Under the pieces are notes generated by a model that had not been told where the DNA came from, made no database searches, and was given only the letters and a program-made list of their open reading frames with translations. DNA of 20,590 bases, from positions 1-20,590 of the forward strand of contig CAJGDC010000035.1 in the NCBI GenBank assembly GCA_904502005.1. The letters are read 5' to 3'. This stretch comes from an uncultured Alistipes sp. Its GTDB lineage: Bacteria; Bacteroidota; Bacteroidia; Bacteroidales; Rikenellaceae. Of the stretch, positions 1-7,883 are shown piece by piece; within the stretch, counting starts at the first letter, position 1, and the number at the start of each line of letters is the position of its first letter. Position numbers and translations under genes: made by a program.

Positions 1-350
1 AAGAGCTCACGCATAGCGGTGTTGATAGCGTCGCAAACAAGGTCTGTGTTGAGAGCCTCAAGGATAGTCTTACCTGGGAGAATCTCAGAAGCCATAGCAG
101 CTGAGTGAGTCATACCAGAGCAACCGATAGTCTCAACAAGAGCCTCCTGAATGATACCATCCTTAACGTTGAGTGTAAGCTTACATGCACCCTGCTGTGG
201 AGCACACCAACCAATACCGTGTGTAAGACCGGAAATGTCCTTAATCTCTTTGGCGCGTACCCACTTGCCCTCCTCAGGAATTGGAGCAGACTCGTGATTA
301 GCACCCTTCTTTACGCAGCACATCTGCTGCACTTCGTGTGAATAAATCAT
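1..350 (-). CDS. NifU/IscU-like iron-sulfur cluster assembly scaffold protein (C-terminus cut off by window edge)
   Basis: The frame opens at the ATG at 348-350 and runs off the left edge with 116 residues visible. The protein begins MIYSHEVQQMC and shows GWCAPQQGACKL (Cys49, Cys56) and ETIGCSGMTHSAAM (Cys77), with another Cys at 106. These are the conserved cysteine blocks of the NifU N-terminal-like scaffold family that in many anaerobes sits beside the GGGtGRT protein gene. Family members assemble an Fe-S cluster on these cysteines and pass it to apo-proteins in the cytoplasm. The usual length is a little over 200 residues, so about half is missing here. It has its own -7 promoter box at 392-399 and so is probably not cotranscribed with the AsmA gene upstream. 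The partner gene would lie beyond the left edge. The family call is firm; the exact substrate is unknown. Confidence 0.88.
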   Translation of the reverse strand, partial: MIYSHEVQQMCCVKKGANHESAPIPEEGKWVRAKEIKDISGLTHGIGWCAPQQGACKLTLNVKDGIIQEALVETIGCSGMTHSAAMASEILPGKTILEALNTDLVCDAINTAMREL

Positions 351-391
351 AAAGTTTTATTTTTAAAATAAAGTTTGTACACAATCTTTTG

Positions 392-399
392 CAAAGATA
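392..399 (-). promoter_or_regulatory. Bacteroidetes -7 promoter box for the Fe-S scaffold gene
   Basis: The minus strand reads TATCTTTG, an exact match to the Bacteroidetes -7 consensus TAnnTTTG, about 40 bases upstream of the ATG at 350 and inside the AT-rich gap after the AsmA stop. I do not see a convincing -33 TTTG at the usual 19-21 base spacing. Confidence 0.6.
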
Positions 400-435
400 G
401 TAAAAATTTGATGCATTCTGTTGTTTTCGCATAAA

Positions 436-3042
436 TTATTTTCTCGCCTCCTCGATAATCTGTGCAGCTTTGCGCTCTGCCTCGGCGATTATCTTATCTG
501 CAGCGGCCTTGGCAGCCATCTTAGTAATTGGGTTTGTAGCCTTCTCTACCAGCTTATCCGCCTCTGCTTTTGCTACCTCAATAACCTTTGCAGCCTTTGC
601 CTCCGCCTCAGCTATCAGTTTCTCTTTGGATTCATCAACCTTTTGAGCAACCTCCTCTTTATCTATGCCCGCCTTCTCAAGCACCGCCTCGGCACTCTTG
701 AATGTATCCAGAGCGATCTTCGGAGAGGTAAATGTACCGCCAATATTTGCATGCAGGGTTATCTGTGGCAGGGCTACAGCGACCTTATAGTCTATGGTTT
801 GGTCAAGACCTGTCAGTCCTGATAGAGTAAGTTTTGCCTTGCCCAGCTTGATGTCAAACGGCTTAGTGATAACATTGCCATTCTCTATGGTAAAGCTGAT
901 GACAGTAGCCTCACTGCTCTGAATAGTATCAAGGTTTATTCCATTGCCCACTTTGCCAGCCAGCGCAGTAAGTGCCGGAATATTAGAGAGTTTGAAGTTG
1001 CCAGAGGTGATTTTACCACTACCATTCACACTCTTAAGCACAGGTGACATAGTCTTATCAAGAGCCATGTCAGCATTAAGCGACATAGTATATGCACCCT
1101 CAATTCGATTGAATAGTGGCACCATCTTCTCTATCATCTCAACCTGCGCTGCTGTCGTCTTAAACGACGCTTGGTTGAAAGTTGCGTTGAGTCGGAGCCT
1201 GGGGCTGTCACTATTAACGGTAGAGTATGATGCCGACGCCTTAGCTGTACCGTCAAACATATTCATACCGAGATTATCCAACGATAGCACTCCATCGCGC
1301 ACAGAGGCGGCACCTGCGAGGTTATCAATGACCATCTTGCCATAGAGCACCTTTGCCAACTTACAATCAAGCATTAGGTCAAGGTTTTTCGGCACCTCAA
1401 TGGCAGCCATAGGCTGAGATTCTGCCTCTGGACTTACCTCAGCACTCTTCTCCTGCTCTGTCTGCTCATCCTCCGACATAGCCGCCATAAGCTCATTAAG
1501 GTCAAGAAGTTGTGAGTTAATAGCCAGTTTACCATTAAGAGTCTTATCATGGAGTAGATAGCCCCAATAGTTTGTAAGGTTACCCGTTGCTGCAATGTCG
1601 CTATTGACAATCTTAATATCGAGTGTTTCGAGCGCCATCTTTGATGGAGAGAGAGTTGCTAACGCCCTATTTACAGCAATAGTTGGGAACTTGCCATACT
1701 CAACCTCTATACCCTCAACACCCAACTGACCAGCCACTGCTAATCGGTCGTATGCTCCGCGGTCAATATCTGATAGTTTTCCCGACGCTGATGCATCTGC
1801 CGTAATTATACCCGCAAGCGCCATATCCTCAAGTGGGTATATATCCTTTATAGCACCCAAATCGACCTTACCCTTAGCTGTAACGGCAAAATTAAGGTCT
1901 GAAAGCGGTGTTGACGCCTTGAGTGTTGCCGCAAAGCTTTGACCGCCAAATGACGCTCCAAAACGCGACACATCAACCTTTGTAGCATCAAGCGAGCCGC
2001 CCTTATTCTCTACTACTGCTGAAATATTTATCGCACTAACCGACTTTGGCAAATCTGCATACTTAAAACTTCCATCCGCAACCTTCAGCTTAAGATTAAA
2101 GGCTGGATAGTTTTCGCCACTCATGCGGCCCTTCACCGCACCTGTGAGTGACACCTCCCCCGCTGCAGTCAGATTCTTAAACTCTTTGGTATAGAATGCT
2201 GGCACAAGGGAGAGAATATCCTTAAAGTTGTTATCAGAGCAGTCAAGGGTAATATCTGTCACAACATCGTCACCCTCAAGCGCCACCCAACCATCAAGTG
2301 CTGCCTTAACGCTGTTTACAGCAAGCTGCAGTGAACTGAGCGTATAGCGATTCGCCACCAAATCTGCACCTACAGAGCCATCTAACGTCGCCGTAACACC
2401 AGAAGCAAAGGAGTCGCTACCGAGTGTAAAGGTAATATCTGCAGCCGATGCGCTAAGGTTGAGCGTTGTATTTGCAGCCGATAGATCTCCCGATAAATAG
2501 AGCGACACTGGAGCTGTATGGAAATGCATTGCCGAGGTGTTATCCGTATAGTAGACCTTCGCATTCTCAATTGCCAACTGTTTGAGTGACAAGCTAAAAG
2601 ATGATGGTTCAGAGCTCTGCTCCTCGGCTACAACCTCCGCCTCACCTGACCCCTTCATAATATCCCAGTTTGCCACCCCATTTTTAGCTATAACGCCGTG
2701 AATCTCGGGGCTGAGAAGCCACACCTTGCTAACCTCAAAGCTCTCGCCGAAGATAGAGAATATATCTACCGCCACATCTATTCGCTCGCCCGCCACAAGG
2801 GTCTGACCTTCAAACTCGTCTACTCCTATAACGCTAAAGTCTATAAGAGATAGCGATGCCTTTGGAAAGTGGCGCAAGAGTGAAATATTCAGCTCGGCAA
2901 ACTCAACCTCGGCATTTAGCATGGCATTCGCCTCGTGCTTTACGATGTCGCTAATCTTACCGCTCAACAACGATGGAACAATGAGCAAAATAGCAAACAG
3001 AGCGACCAAAATAATGGATAAAATCTTCAAAAACTTCTTCAT
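436..3042 (-). CDS. AsmA family protein (envelope bridge-type protein)
   Basis: 868 residues. The N-terminus is a single signal anchor (about residues 4-28, starting MKKFLKILSIILVALF) followed by a very long, beta-rich periplasmic body with little cysteine, as expected for AsmA/TamB-type proteins. Residues about 600-775 match the AsmA C-terminal domain style (repeated short beta segments with a VNGSGKI block and a FDIKLGKAKLTLSG block). From about residue 778 the last 90 residues are an Ala/Glu/Lys-rich helical tail (repeats like IAEAEAKAAKVIEVAKAEA), probably a coiled coil. Known AsmA-like proteins help move lipids between inner and outer membranes or affect outer-membrane assembly; the precise role here is inferred from family only. 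It has its own -7 box just upstream and a strong hairpin separating it from the patatin gene, so it is likely monocistronic. Confidence 0.85.
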   Translation of the reverse strand: MKKFLKILSIILVALFAILLIVPSLLSGKISDIVKHEANAMLNAEVEFAELNISLLRHFPKASLSLIDFSVIGVDEFEGQTLVAGERIDVAVDIFSIFGESFEVSKVWLLSPEIHGVIAKNGVANWDIMKGSGEAEVVAEEQSSEPSSFSLSLKQLAIENAKVYYTDNTSAMHFHTAPVSLYLSGDLSAANTTLNLSASAADITFTLGSDSFASGVTATLDGSVGADLVANRYTLSSLQLAVNSVKAALDGWVALEGDDVVTDITLDCSDNNFKDILSLVPAFYTKEFKNLTAAGEVSLTGAVKGRMSGENYPAFNLKLKVADGSFKYADLPKSVSAINISAVVENKGGSLDATKVDVSRFGASFGGQSFAATLKASTPLSDLNFAVTAKGKVDLGAIKDIYPLEDMALAGIITADASASGKLSDIDRGAYDRLAVAGQLGVEGIEVEYGKFPTIAVNRALATLSPSKMALETLDIKIVNSDIAATGNLTNYWGYLLHDKTLNGKLAINSQLLDLNELMAAMSEDEQTEQEKSAEVSPEAESQPMAAIEVPKNLDLMLDCKLAKVLYGKMVIDNLAGAASVRDGVLSLDNLGMNMFDGTAKASASYSTVNSDSPRLRLNATFNQASFKTTAAQVEMIEKMVPLFNRIEGAYTMSLNADMALDKTMSPVLKSVNGSGKITSGNFKLSNIPALTALAGKVGNGINLDTIQSSEATVISFTIENGNVITKPFDIKLGKAKLTLSGLTGLDQTIDYKVAVALPQITLHANIGGTFTSPKIALDTFKSAEAVLEKAGIDKEEVAQKVDESKEKLIAEAEAKAAKVIEVAKAEADKLVEKATNPITKMAAKAAADKIIAEAERKAAQIIEEARK

Positions 3043-3060
3043 AAATCACATATTTACGCC

Positions 3061-3068
3061 CAAAGTTA
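3061..3068 (-). promoter_or_regulatory. Bacteroidetes -7 promoter box for the AsmA gene
   Basis: The minus strand reads TAACTTTG, a full TAnnTTTG match, only 18 bases upstream of the AsmA start codon, so the untranslated leader would be about 10 bases. A possible TTG lies 15 bases further upstream, which is closer than the usual -33 spacing. Confidence 0.6.
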
Positions 3069-3132
3069 ATGATTTTTTTAATACAACATCATTATGATGG
3101 TACAGATTCTCGCACTCTTGTACCCTTTAGCG

Positions 3133-3168
3133 CAGAAAAGCGAAAACCTTTCGATTTTCGCTTTTCTG
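3133..3168 (-). terminator. Perfect 14-bp hairpin, likely terminator of the patatin gene
   Basis: Left arm 3133-3146 and right arm 3155-3168 are perfect reverse complements with an 8-base loop. The core is GCGAAAA/TTTTCGC and the outer arm continues as TTTT, so a U-run follows the GC-containing stem on either strand. It sits 22 bases after the stop of the patatin gene and upstream of the AsmA promoter, which fits a rho-independent terminator read on the minus strand. Confidence 0.65.
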
Positions 3169-3190
3169 ACTAATAACGTATCAAATTGTC

Positions 3191-5593
3191 CTAAAAGTAG
3201 TGACCCACGCTAAAGTAGAGATTCACCTTACGTGAAATGTTTGACGAGCTAATATCGATGCTCAATGGGCCAATCTTCGTATCAATTGAGTAACGAACTC
3301 CTGCACCCCACCAATTTGAAGCATTATAGTTATACATCTCATCCCACTTCAGTGCCGTATCCCTTCCGACAAAGCTACTCCAATCGACAGCCGAGCGGGC
3401 ATAATTAAACATAGCAGTAAGGTAGTGTTTTTTGAAAAGACGCACTCTGAAATCGACTCTGCCGATAATCAGATTGTTGAATGCCAAGGATATTTTGTTC
3501 ATGCCAATAAACGGAAGGTGCTGGTCGATATATCGCCCCATTTCAGCTCCGCCAAGCACATTATTCATGCTCGGATAGCATGGAACAGGTCCATTGAAGA
3601 TTGGATTCCAACCACTCTCAGTGCCACTTACAGCCCCCTTACCAAAAAGTATACCGCCATACGCCTGAGGCACTATCACAAGGCGATTCTCTATCAACGG
3701 AACATAACCCTGAACACCAAAGGTCAATGAGCCAAGTCCCAAAGAATGAGCCCGCTTAGAGGCAAAGGTCATATCTCTCCACGTAAAGTCTACACCGCCC
3801 TTAACACCTCTCGTAGCAAAACTCTTTTTGTTTAGATTATCGTAGTGCAAATAGGCAAAAGTACCCAGTGTACCCACCATCTGATAATCCTCATCCACAG
3901 CATCATAGAGCGAATACATGACCTTTCGAGGTTGGAGTAGCTCCGCCTCAATACCTGCGCCTACGCTAAAGACTCTCGAGTAGTTCTCCGAAAGATATAA
4001 CCTAAACTTATGCTGCAAGAACTTCATATTCATCACCAGCTCATCCATATCATAGGCATCTATCTCCGAATTTCTGAAGACATACTCAAGGTTAATTTTC
4101 GGATAGAGCAACTTACCATACGACAGGTTTGCCTTAAGCCACTGATTGCTACCTAATTTAGCGCTTATATCGGTCTTAAAGCCATTCATACGGTTGCTAT
4201 TGAGTCCTAATCGCAGCAACACCGAAATCATATCCTGCGAATCAAATCTAAGGCCTAGGCCAAAATCGTGCGGAGAATTTTCAACGAAATTAAACCTCAG
4301 AATATAGCCATTCTCTGTGGTCGCATCCTCATGGAGTGTATAGGTAATATTGTCATAATTTCCTGTACCATAGTAAATTGACACAGACTTGTCTATATCA
4401 CTTTTAGAGGCTTGTTCTCCGACCTTGACAGTACATTGGCGACGCATCCACTTTTCAAGATTGCTATCTACGCCCTGCAACTCTATTTTAGAAATAAGGA
4501 CCTTCTCTTTGACAATATTTATCGCTCGCTTGATGTTGCCATCTCGAACTACAGAGCCTTCGCCACCAGCAAAAATCTTCTGCTTAAGAGCATTGAAGTT
4601 ATCTGCCTGCTGAGCCGCCGCCTCATAACCACTCTGGGTAACTCGCGAGACACTCTCTGCATCAAAACTCAACATTCCCACGCCTTTCAAATCAGGGCTG
4701 ATAAAGATGTCGCATAGCTTGTGATAGTCCTCAACCTCCCTATCTGTAACTATCGTCTTCATCTGCTTAATTTGCGAGAATATTGAAGAGAGTTTCTCAG
4801 GTTTACTCTCCATACCTGACGACATACTCACACCTATCACATAGTCAGCACCCATTGCCCTACATTGCTCTGCCGGGAAGTTATTTACCAAACCTCCGTC
4901 AACATAGAATGTATCATCTATTCGTATAGGGTCAAACAGAATAGGAATGGCCATCGAAGCCCTCAGAGCCTTTGTAAATGAGCCCTTATTCAACACCTCT
5001 GCCTCTCCATTCATCATATTGGTTGCGACACATATAAACGGTATAGGCAGCTTATTAAAGTCTATCGGGTCAGCGTAGCCGACAGAGAGCGAATTGAAAA
5101 GGTTGATAAGATTATCTCCCGAGATGATTCCGGTTGGCAGCGAGTTTTTGAAAGAACGCGCTTGCAACTCCTCTTGATTGGTTCGGAATGAGAATGGCAC
5201 AGTGAGTAATTGCGAGCCATTTTCGCACTTGCCCTCATAGGATATCTCTCGCCTATCTACATTGTTACTTATCAATCTATCCCAGTCAACGCTGTTGATT
5301 GTATCTAGAATTTCATCAGCCGAGTAGCCCAATGCATACATTCCGCCCACAATAGAGCCCATACTTGTACCTGCTATGTAGTCGATAGGTATTCCAGCCT
5401 CCTCAAGATACTTTAGAACGCCAATATGAGCAGCTCCTTTAGCACCTCCGCCAGACAAAACGAGTCCAATCTTGGGGCGCGACTTTACAGAGATAGTATC
5501 CTGAGAATATGCTGAATATGAGATTGATAGCAACAGTACAAGCCACAAACTCTTTATACATCTTCTTATCACCTGCATATACAATTTGCTCAT
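3191..5593 (-). CDS. Patatin-like phospholipase with C-terminal outer-membrane beta-barrel (PlpD/type Vd-like)
   Basis: 800 residues. A Sec signal peptide ends near residue 30 (SYSAYSQ). The patatin domain (about 40-250) has the oxyanion motif SGGGAKG (47-53), the nucleophile GTSMG with Ser77, and the catalytic Asp in VDGG (Asp232), so the Ser-Asp dyad is intact. Residues about 360-435 look like a POTRA-type linker. The remaining part to the C-terminus is a beta-barrel of the BamA/surface-antigen kind, ending in an aromatic residue (SVGHYF). In the family, this arrangement places a lipolytic domain at the outer membrane or cell surface. The start could also be Met6. It lies 69 bases downstream of the leukocidin-like gene with no clear promoter between, so the two may share a transcript. 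A strong hairpin follows the stop. Confidence 0.9.
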   Translation of the reverse strand: MSKLYMQVIRRCIKSLWLVLLLSISYSAYSQDTISVKSRPKIGLVLSGGGAKGAAHIGVLKYLEEAGIPIDYIAGTSMGSIVGGMYALGYSADEILDTINSVDWDRLISNNVDRREISYEGKCENGSQLLTVPFSFRTNQEELQARSFKNSLPTGIISGDNLINLFNSLSVGYADPIDFNKLPIPFICVATNMMNGEAEVLNKGSFTKALRASMAIPILFDPIRIDDTFYVDGGLVNNFPAEQCRAMGADYVIGVSMSSGMESKPEKLSSIFSQIKQMKTIVTDREVEDYHKLCDIFISPDLKGVGMLSFDAESVSRVTQSGYEAAAQQADNFNALKQKIFAGGEGSVVRDGNIKRAINIVKEKVLISKIELQGVDSNLEKWMRRQCTVKVGEQASKSDIDKSVSIYYGTGNYDNITYTLHEDATTENGYILRFNFVENSPHDFGLGLRFDSQDMISVLLRLGLNSNRMNGFKTDISAKLGSNQWLKANLSYGKLLYPKINLEYVFRNSEIDAYDMDELVMNMKFLQHKFRLYLSENYSRVFSVGAGIEAELLQPRKVMYSLYDAVDEDYQMVGTLGTFAYLHYDNLNKKSFATRGVKGGVDFTWRDMTFASKRAHSLGLGSLTFGVQGYVPLIENRLVIVPQAYGGILFGKGAVSGTESGWNPIFNGPVPCYPSMNNVLGGAEMGRYIDQHLPFIGMNKISLAFNNLIIGRVDFRVRLFKKHYLTAMFNYARSAVDWSSFVGRDTALKWDEMYNYNASNWWGAGVRYSIDTKIGPLSIDISSSNISRKVNLYFSVGHYF

Positions 5594-5662
5594 ATGCGTC
5601 TACAGTTTTTTGTTTTTAGGTTGATGGTTTCGTCTAATTTTAAGCTTGGCAATAGGGCTAAA

Positions 5663-7768
5663 CTACTCTACAATGAAATCAAACGAAATAGGCTCATTAT
5701 TCCCGTCGTCGATATTGTAGTACGAGAATGTATACTTGCCTGTAAAGTTACGATTCTTCCATGTAAAGCGCTTGCTATTCAGGTCTCGCTGGAAGTCATT
5801 GATAAATTGCTCTATAGAGATACGGCTATCAGCCGAAGTATCATTAAGCGTAAACTCATGGTCATCTTTTTTCCAAAAACGACTATGTGTTGTAGAGAGC
5901 ATAGTATTTAACCCCTCGCTATATGGAGTTACATTCATCATCCACGACTGCTGATTGCGTGGTGGCGGCATCATAAGCAGACTCACACGCTTGGTAGTTG
6001 TCTGGTTAGCAAAGAGGCTAATGGCCTTAAAGAAGCCATAATCACAGTACATTATTGAGGTTGTTACCGCTGTCTGGTCAAAGAGACGATATGAGCCTTT
6101 AGGGTTAGGAATTCGCCAAATCCAGCTCTGGTCAACCTCACACTCACGACGCATAATAGCAGGCGCCTCTGAGTGAGATGTTGGAAGGAGAAGGTTATAA
6201 AATGCATCTGGCAAATTATGTCCCACATACTTCCACTCTGGGATACCATTTGATGACGAGGCGACAATCTCCAAATCGTCTATTGTCTGCGTAGTAGAGG
6301 TGTCGTAACTAACACTAAATCCTAAGCTGACAGATGGCTCTTTGGCGATGTAGAAGCCTCCGTCAAAACCATAACTAAATCCATCTGTCTTATCAACGCT
6401 ACCAATGCTGTTCTTAGGAGAATAGTTCACCACCGCAGCCCCTGCGACACTCGCTATTGAGTTTGCATTAGGTAGATCAACAACCGTGGTAGTCGAATTT
6501 ACAAAGGAATCAGTGTGAGCATGGCAGACACTTCGTCCCTCCAAATCGCACATAAAAGGTCCATAATATGGGTAATATATCCAGCCTTTTACCTCATCAT
6601 AGAGGCTACCATAATCATCATCTGTTGGCTCTCCAAAATTAACGCTTTTGCGCCATGAACGCTTCTCTACAGGGCCACAATCCAATTTTTGGTTGTATGA
6701 CAATATCTTCTTGTATATGCAATAGTAGTCACAATTCTCATTCTCCATAAACACAGAGCTTATCTCAAGACTTACTGTCACAGGTAGAGCCGGACCTACA
6801 TTATACGGAGTTGCTGCACTAATCGTATACTGCACCTTCTGTACTGTTGTAATATCCTCAAGATTGAACTTATTGGTCTCTGCAGCGCGGGTATTCAAAC
6901 TCTTCACCGCGCGACTACGCATTGCATCTTGTTGGGCAATATAGTACTCCTGCTCGTTTATCCACATGGTGAACATATCGGCAAAAACACCGTAGCCGTA
7001 TGGGGTAATTGCCTCTGATGGGCTAGAGCTTTCAATCTCTGGGGCCTCAATCTGCTCTGTTGTACCCTTGTCGTCAATAACCTGTTCATGTGTAATTTCA
7101 GAGTCATCAACGCCCTTCATTCTATCTACGATATGGAAATCACTACCTCTAACAGCAATCGCCTCGGCAAGCACTCCGCTGCTGTCAGTATCAAGCAGGA
7201 ACATCGACTCTATCTTTGAGCTATCCATGCTCATATCGTAGAAAGCCTCAAGGGTCTGGCGAGCGCCAGGAATCACATCAATTTCATCGAGCAATTCTTG
7301 ACCATCTTCACTTTGATGCAACAAGATATATATTGCGGTAATATAATCGCAGAATTTTCTAAAATCCCCGATTGTAGGCTCTATAATAATGATATTACGA
7401 CCCAAAAGTAGTTGTACTAAAATAGCTGCCCACTCCTCATCTATACTCTCAATCTGCGAGCTATGAAACACCACTGACGCCAGATTCTCAACAGTCTGTT
7501 CATTTAACTCAACCACCCTATTCTGTAGGCGATTCACCAACGCAGCTCCAAAATCCTTATATTGATACGGGATAACGTAGGCCGGAAGATCAGAGACAAC
7601 CTTTAGCGCATCAGCTGTCGGCACAGAATACTCTTCGGTATTAAAGACCAACTGCTCCTCTTTGTCGGTACCATCCTTCTTACATGCGGTCATCACCGTA
7701 GCCACACAAACCATTAGGATTGTAGCATAAAAGAGTGGTAAACTAATTCTAGAAACAACATTCTTCAT
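5663..7768 (-). CDS. Lipoprotein with C-terminal leukocidin/hemolysin-like beta-pore-forming domain
   Basis: 701 residues. A lipoprotein signal ends at Cys29 (VMTAC). Residues about 40-270 are an uncharacterised, partly helical and acidic region. Residues about 300-701 resemble the staphylococcal leukocidin/alpha-hemolysin family. VVNYSPKNSIGSVD (446-459) parallels the LukF segment VVNYMPKNKIDSAD as I recall it, and KNRNFTGKYTF (671-681) parallels KNRNVTVKYEV near the LukF C-terminus. Between 461 and 490 hydrophobic residues alternate strictly (F464, Y466, F468, F472, I474, then V480, L482, F484, V486, Y488) around a turn at 475-479, the pattern of a membrane-inserting stem hairpin. Seven cysteines lie between 340 and 580, unlike the Cys-free alpha-hemolysin. 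By family, it would oligomerise into a membrane pore. The lipid anchor and N-terminal extension are unusual. An adhesin or inactive homologue remains possible. Confidence 0.68.
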   Translation of the reverse strand: MKNVVSRISLPLFYATILMVCVATVMTACKKDGTDKEEQLVFNTEEYSVPTADALKVVSDLPAYVIPYQYKDFGAALVNRLQNRVVELNEQTVENLASVVFHSSQIESIDEEWAAILVQLLLGRNIIIIEPTIGDFRKFCDYITAIYILLHQSEDGQELLDEIDVIPGARQTLEAFYDMSMDSSKIESMFLLDTDSSGVLAEAIAVRGSDFHIVDRMKGVDDSEITHEQVIDDKGTTEQIEAPEIESSSPSEAITPYGYGVFADMFTMWINEQEYYIAQQDAMRSRAVKSLNTRAAETNKFNLEDITTVQKVQYTISAATPYNVGPALPVTVSLEISSVFMENENCDYYCIYKKILSYNQKLDCGPVEKRSWRKSVNFGEPTDDDYGSLYDEVKGWIYYPYYGPFMCDLEGRSVCHAHTDSFVNSTTTVVDLPNANSIASVAGAAVVNYSPKNSIGSVDKTDGFSYGFDGGFYIAKEPSVSLGFSVSYDTSTTQTIDDLEIVASSSNGIPEWKYVGHNLPDAFYNLLLPTSHSEAPAIMRRECEVDQSWIWRIPNPKGSYRLFDQTAVTTSIMYCDYGFFKAISLFANQTTTKRVSLLMMPPPRNQQSWMMNVTPYSEGLNTMLSTTHSRFWKKDDHEFTLNDTSADSRISIEQFINDFQRDLNSKRFTWKNRNFTGKYTFSYYNIDDGNNEPISFDFIVE

Positions 7769-7822
7769 TTTTATATCAATTTGGGGTTATACAATCCCAT
7801 TCTATTTAATACGGCAAAGCAA

Positions 7823-7862
7823 GCCGCTATAGAAGCACCTTCAAAGGTCTTCTATAAACGGC
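7823..7862 (-). other. Long imperfect stem-loop between S41 peptidase and leukocidin-like gene
   Basis: GCCG (7823-7826) pairs with CGGC (7859-7862), TATAGAAG (7828-7835) with CTTCTATA (7849-7856), and an inner ACCT (7837-7840) with AGGT (7845-7848). No strong T-run follows on the minus strand, so a simple rho-independent terminator is uncertain. It lies 22 bases after the S41 stop and 55 bases before the next start codon. It could be a partial terminator, an RNA-processing site or a leader structure. I find no TAnnTTTG box in this 115-base gap. Confidence 0.5.
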
Positions 7863-7883
7863 CTGCATGTAACTTAAAAATTA

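Noticed and set aside
421..822. Long open frames antisense to the AsmA, patatin and S41 genes
   Set aside because: They lie opposite strongly supported genes, have low-complexity or implausible protein composition and no promoter or start context.
5663..7768. Aerolysin, MACPF/CDC or TcdA-type toxin identity for the 701-residue lipoprotein
   Set aside because: No MACPF signature or aerolysin-like segment is apparent; the motif order fits the leukocidin family better.
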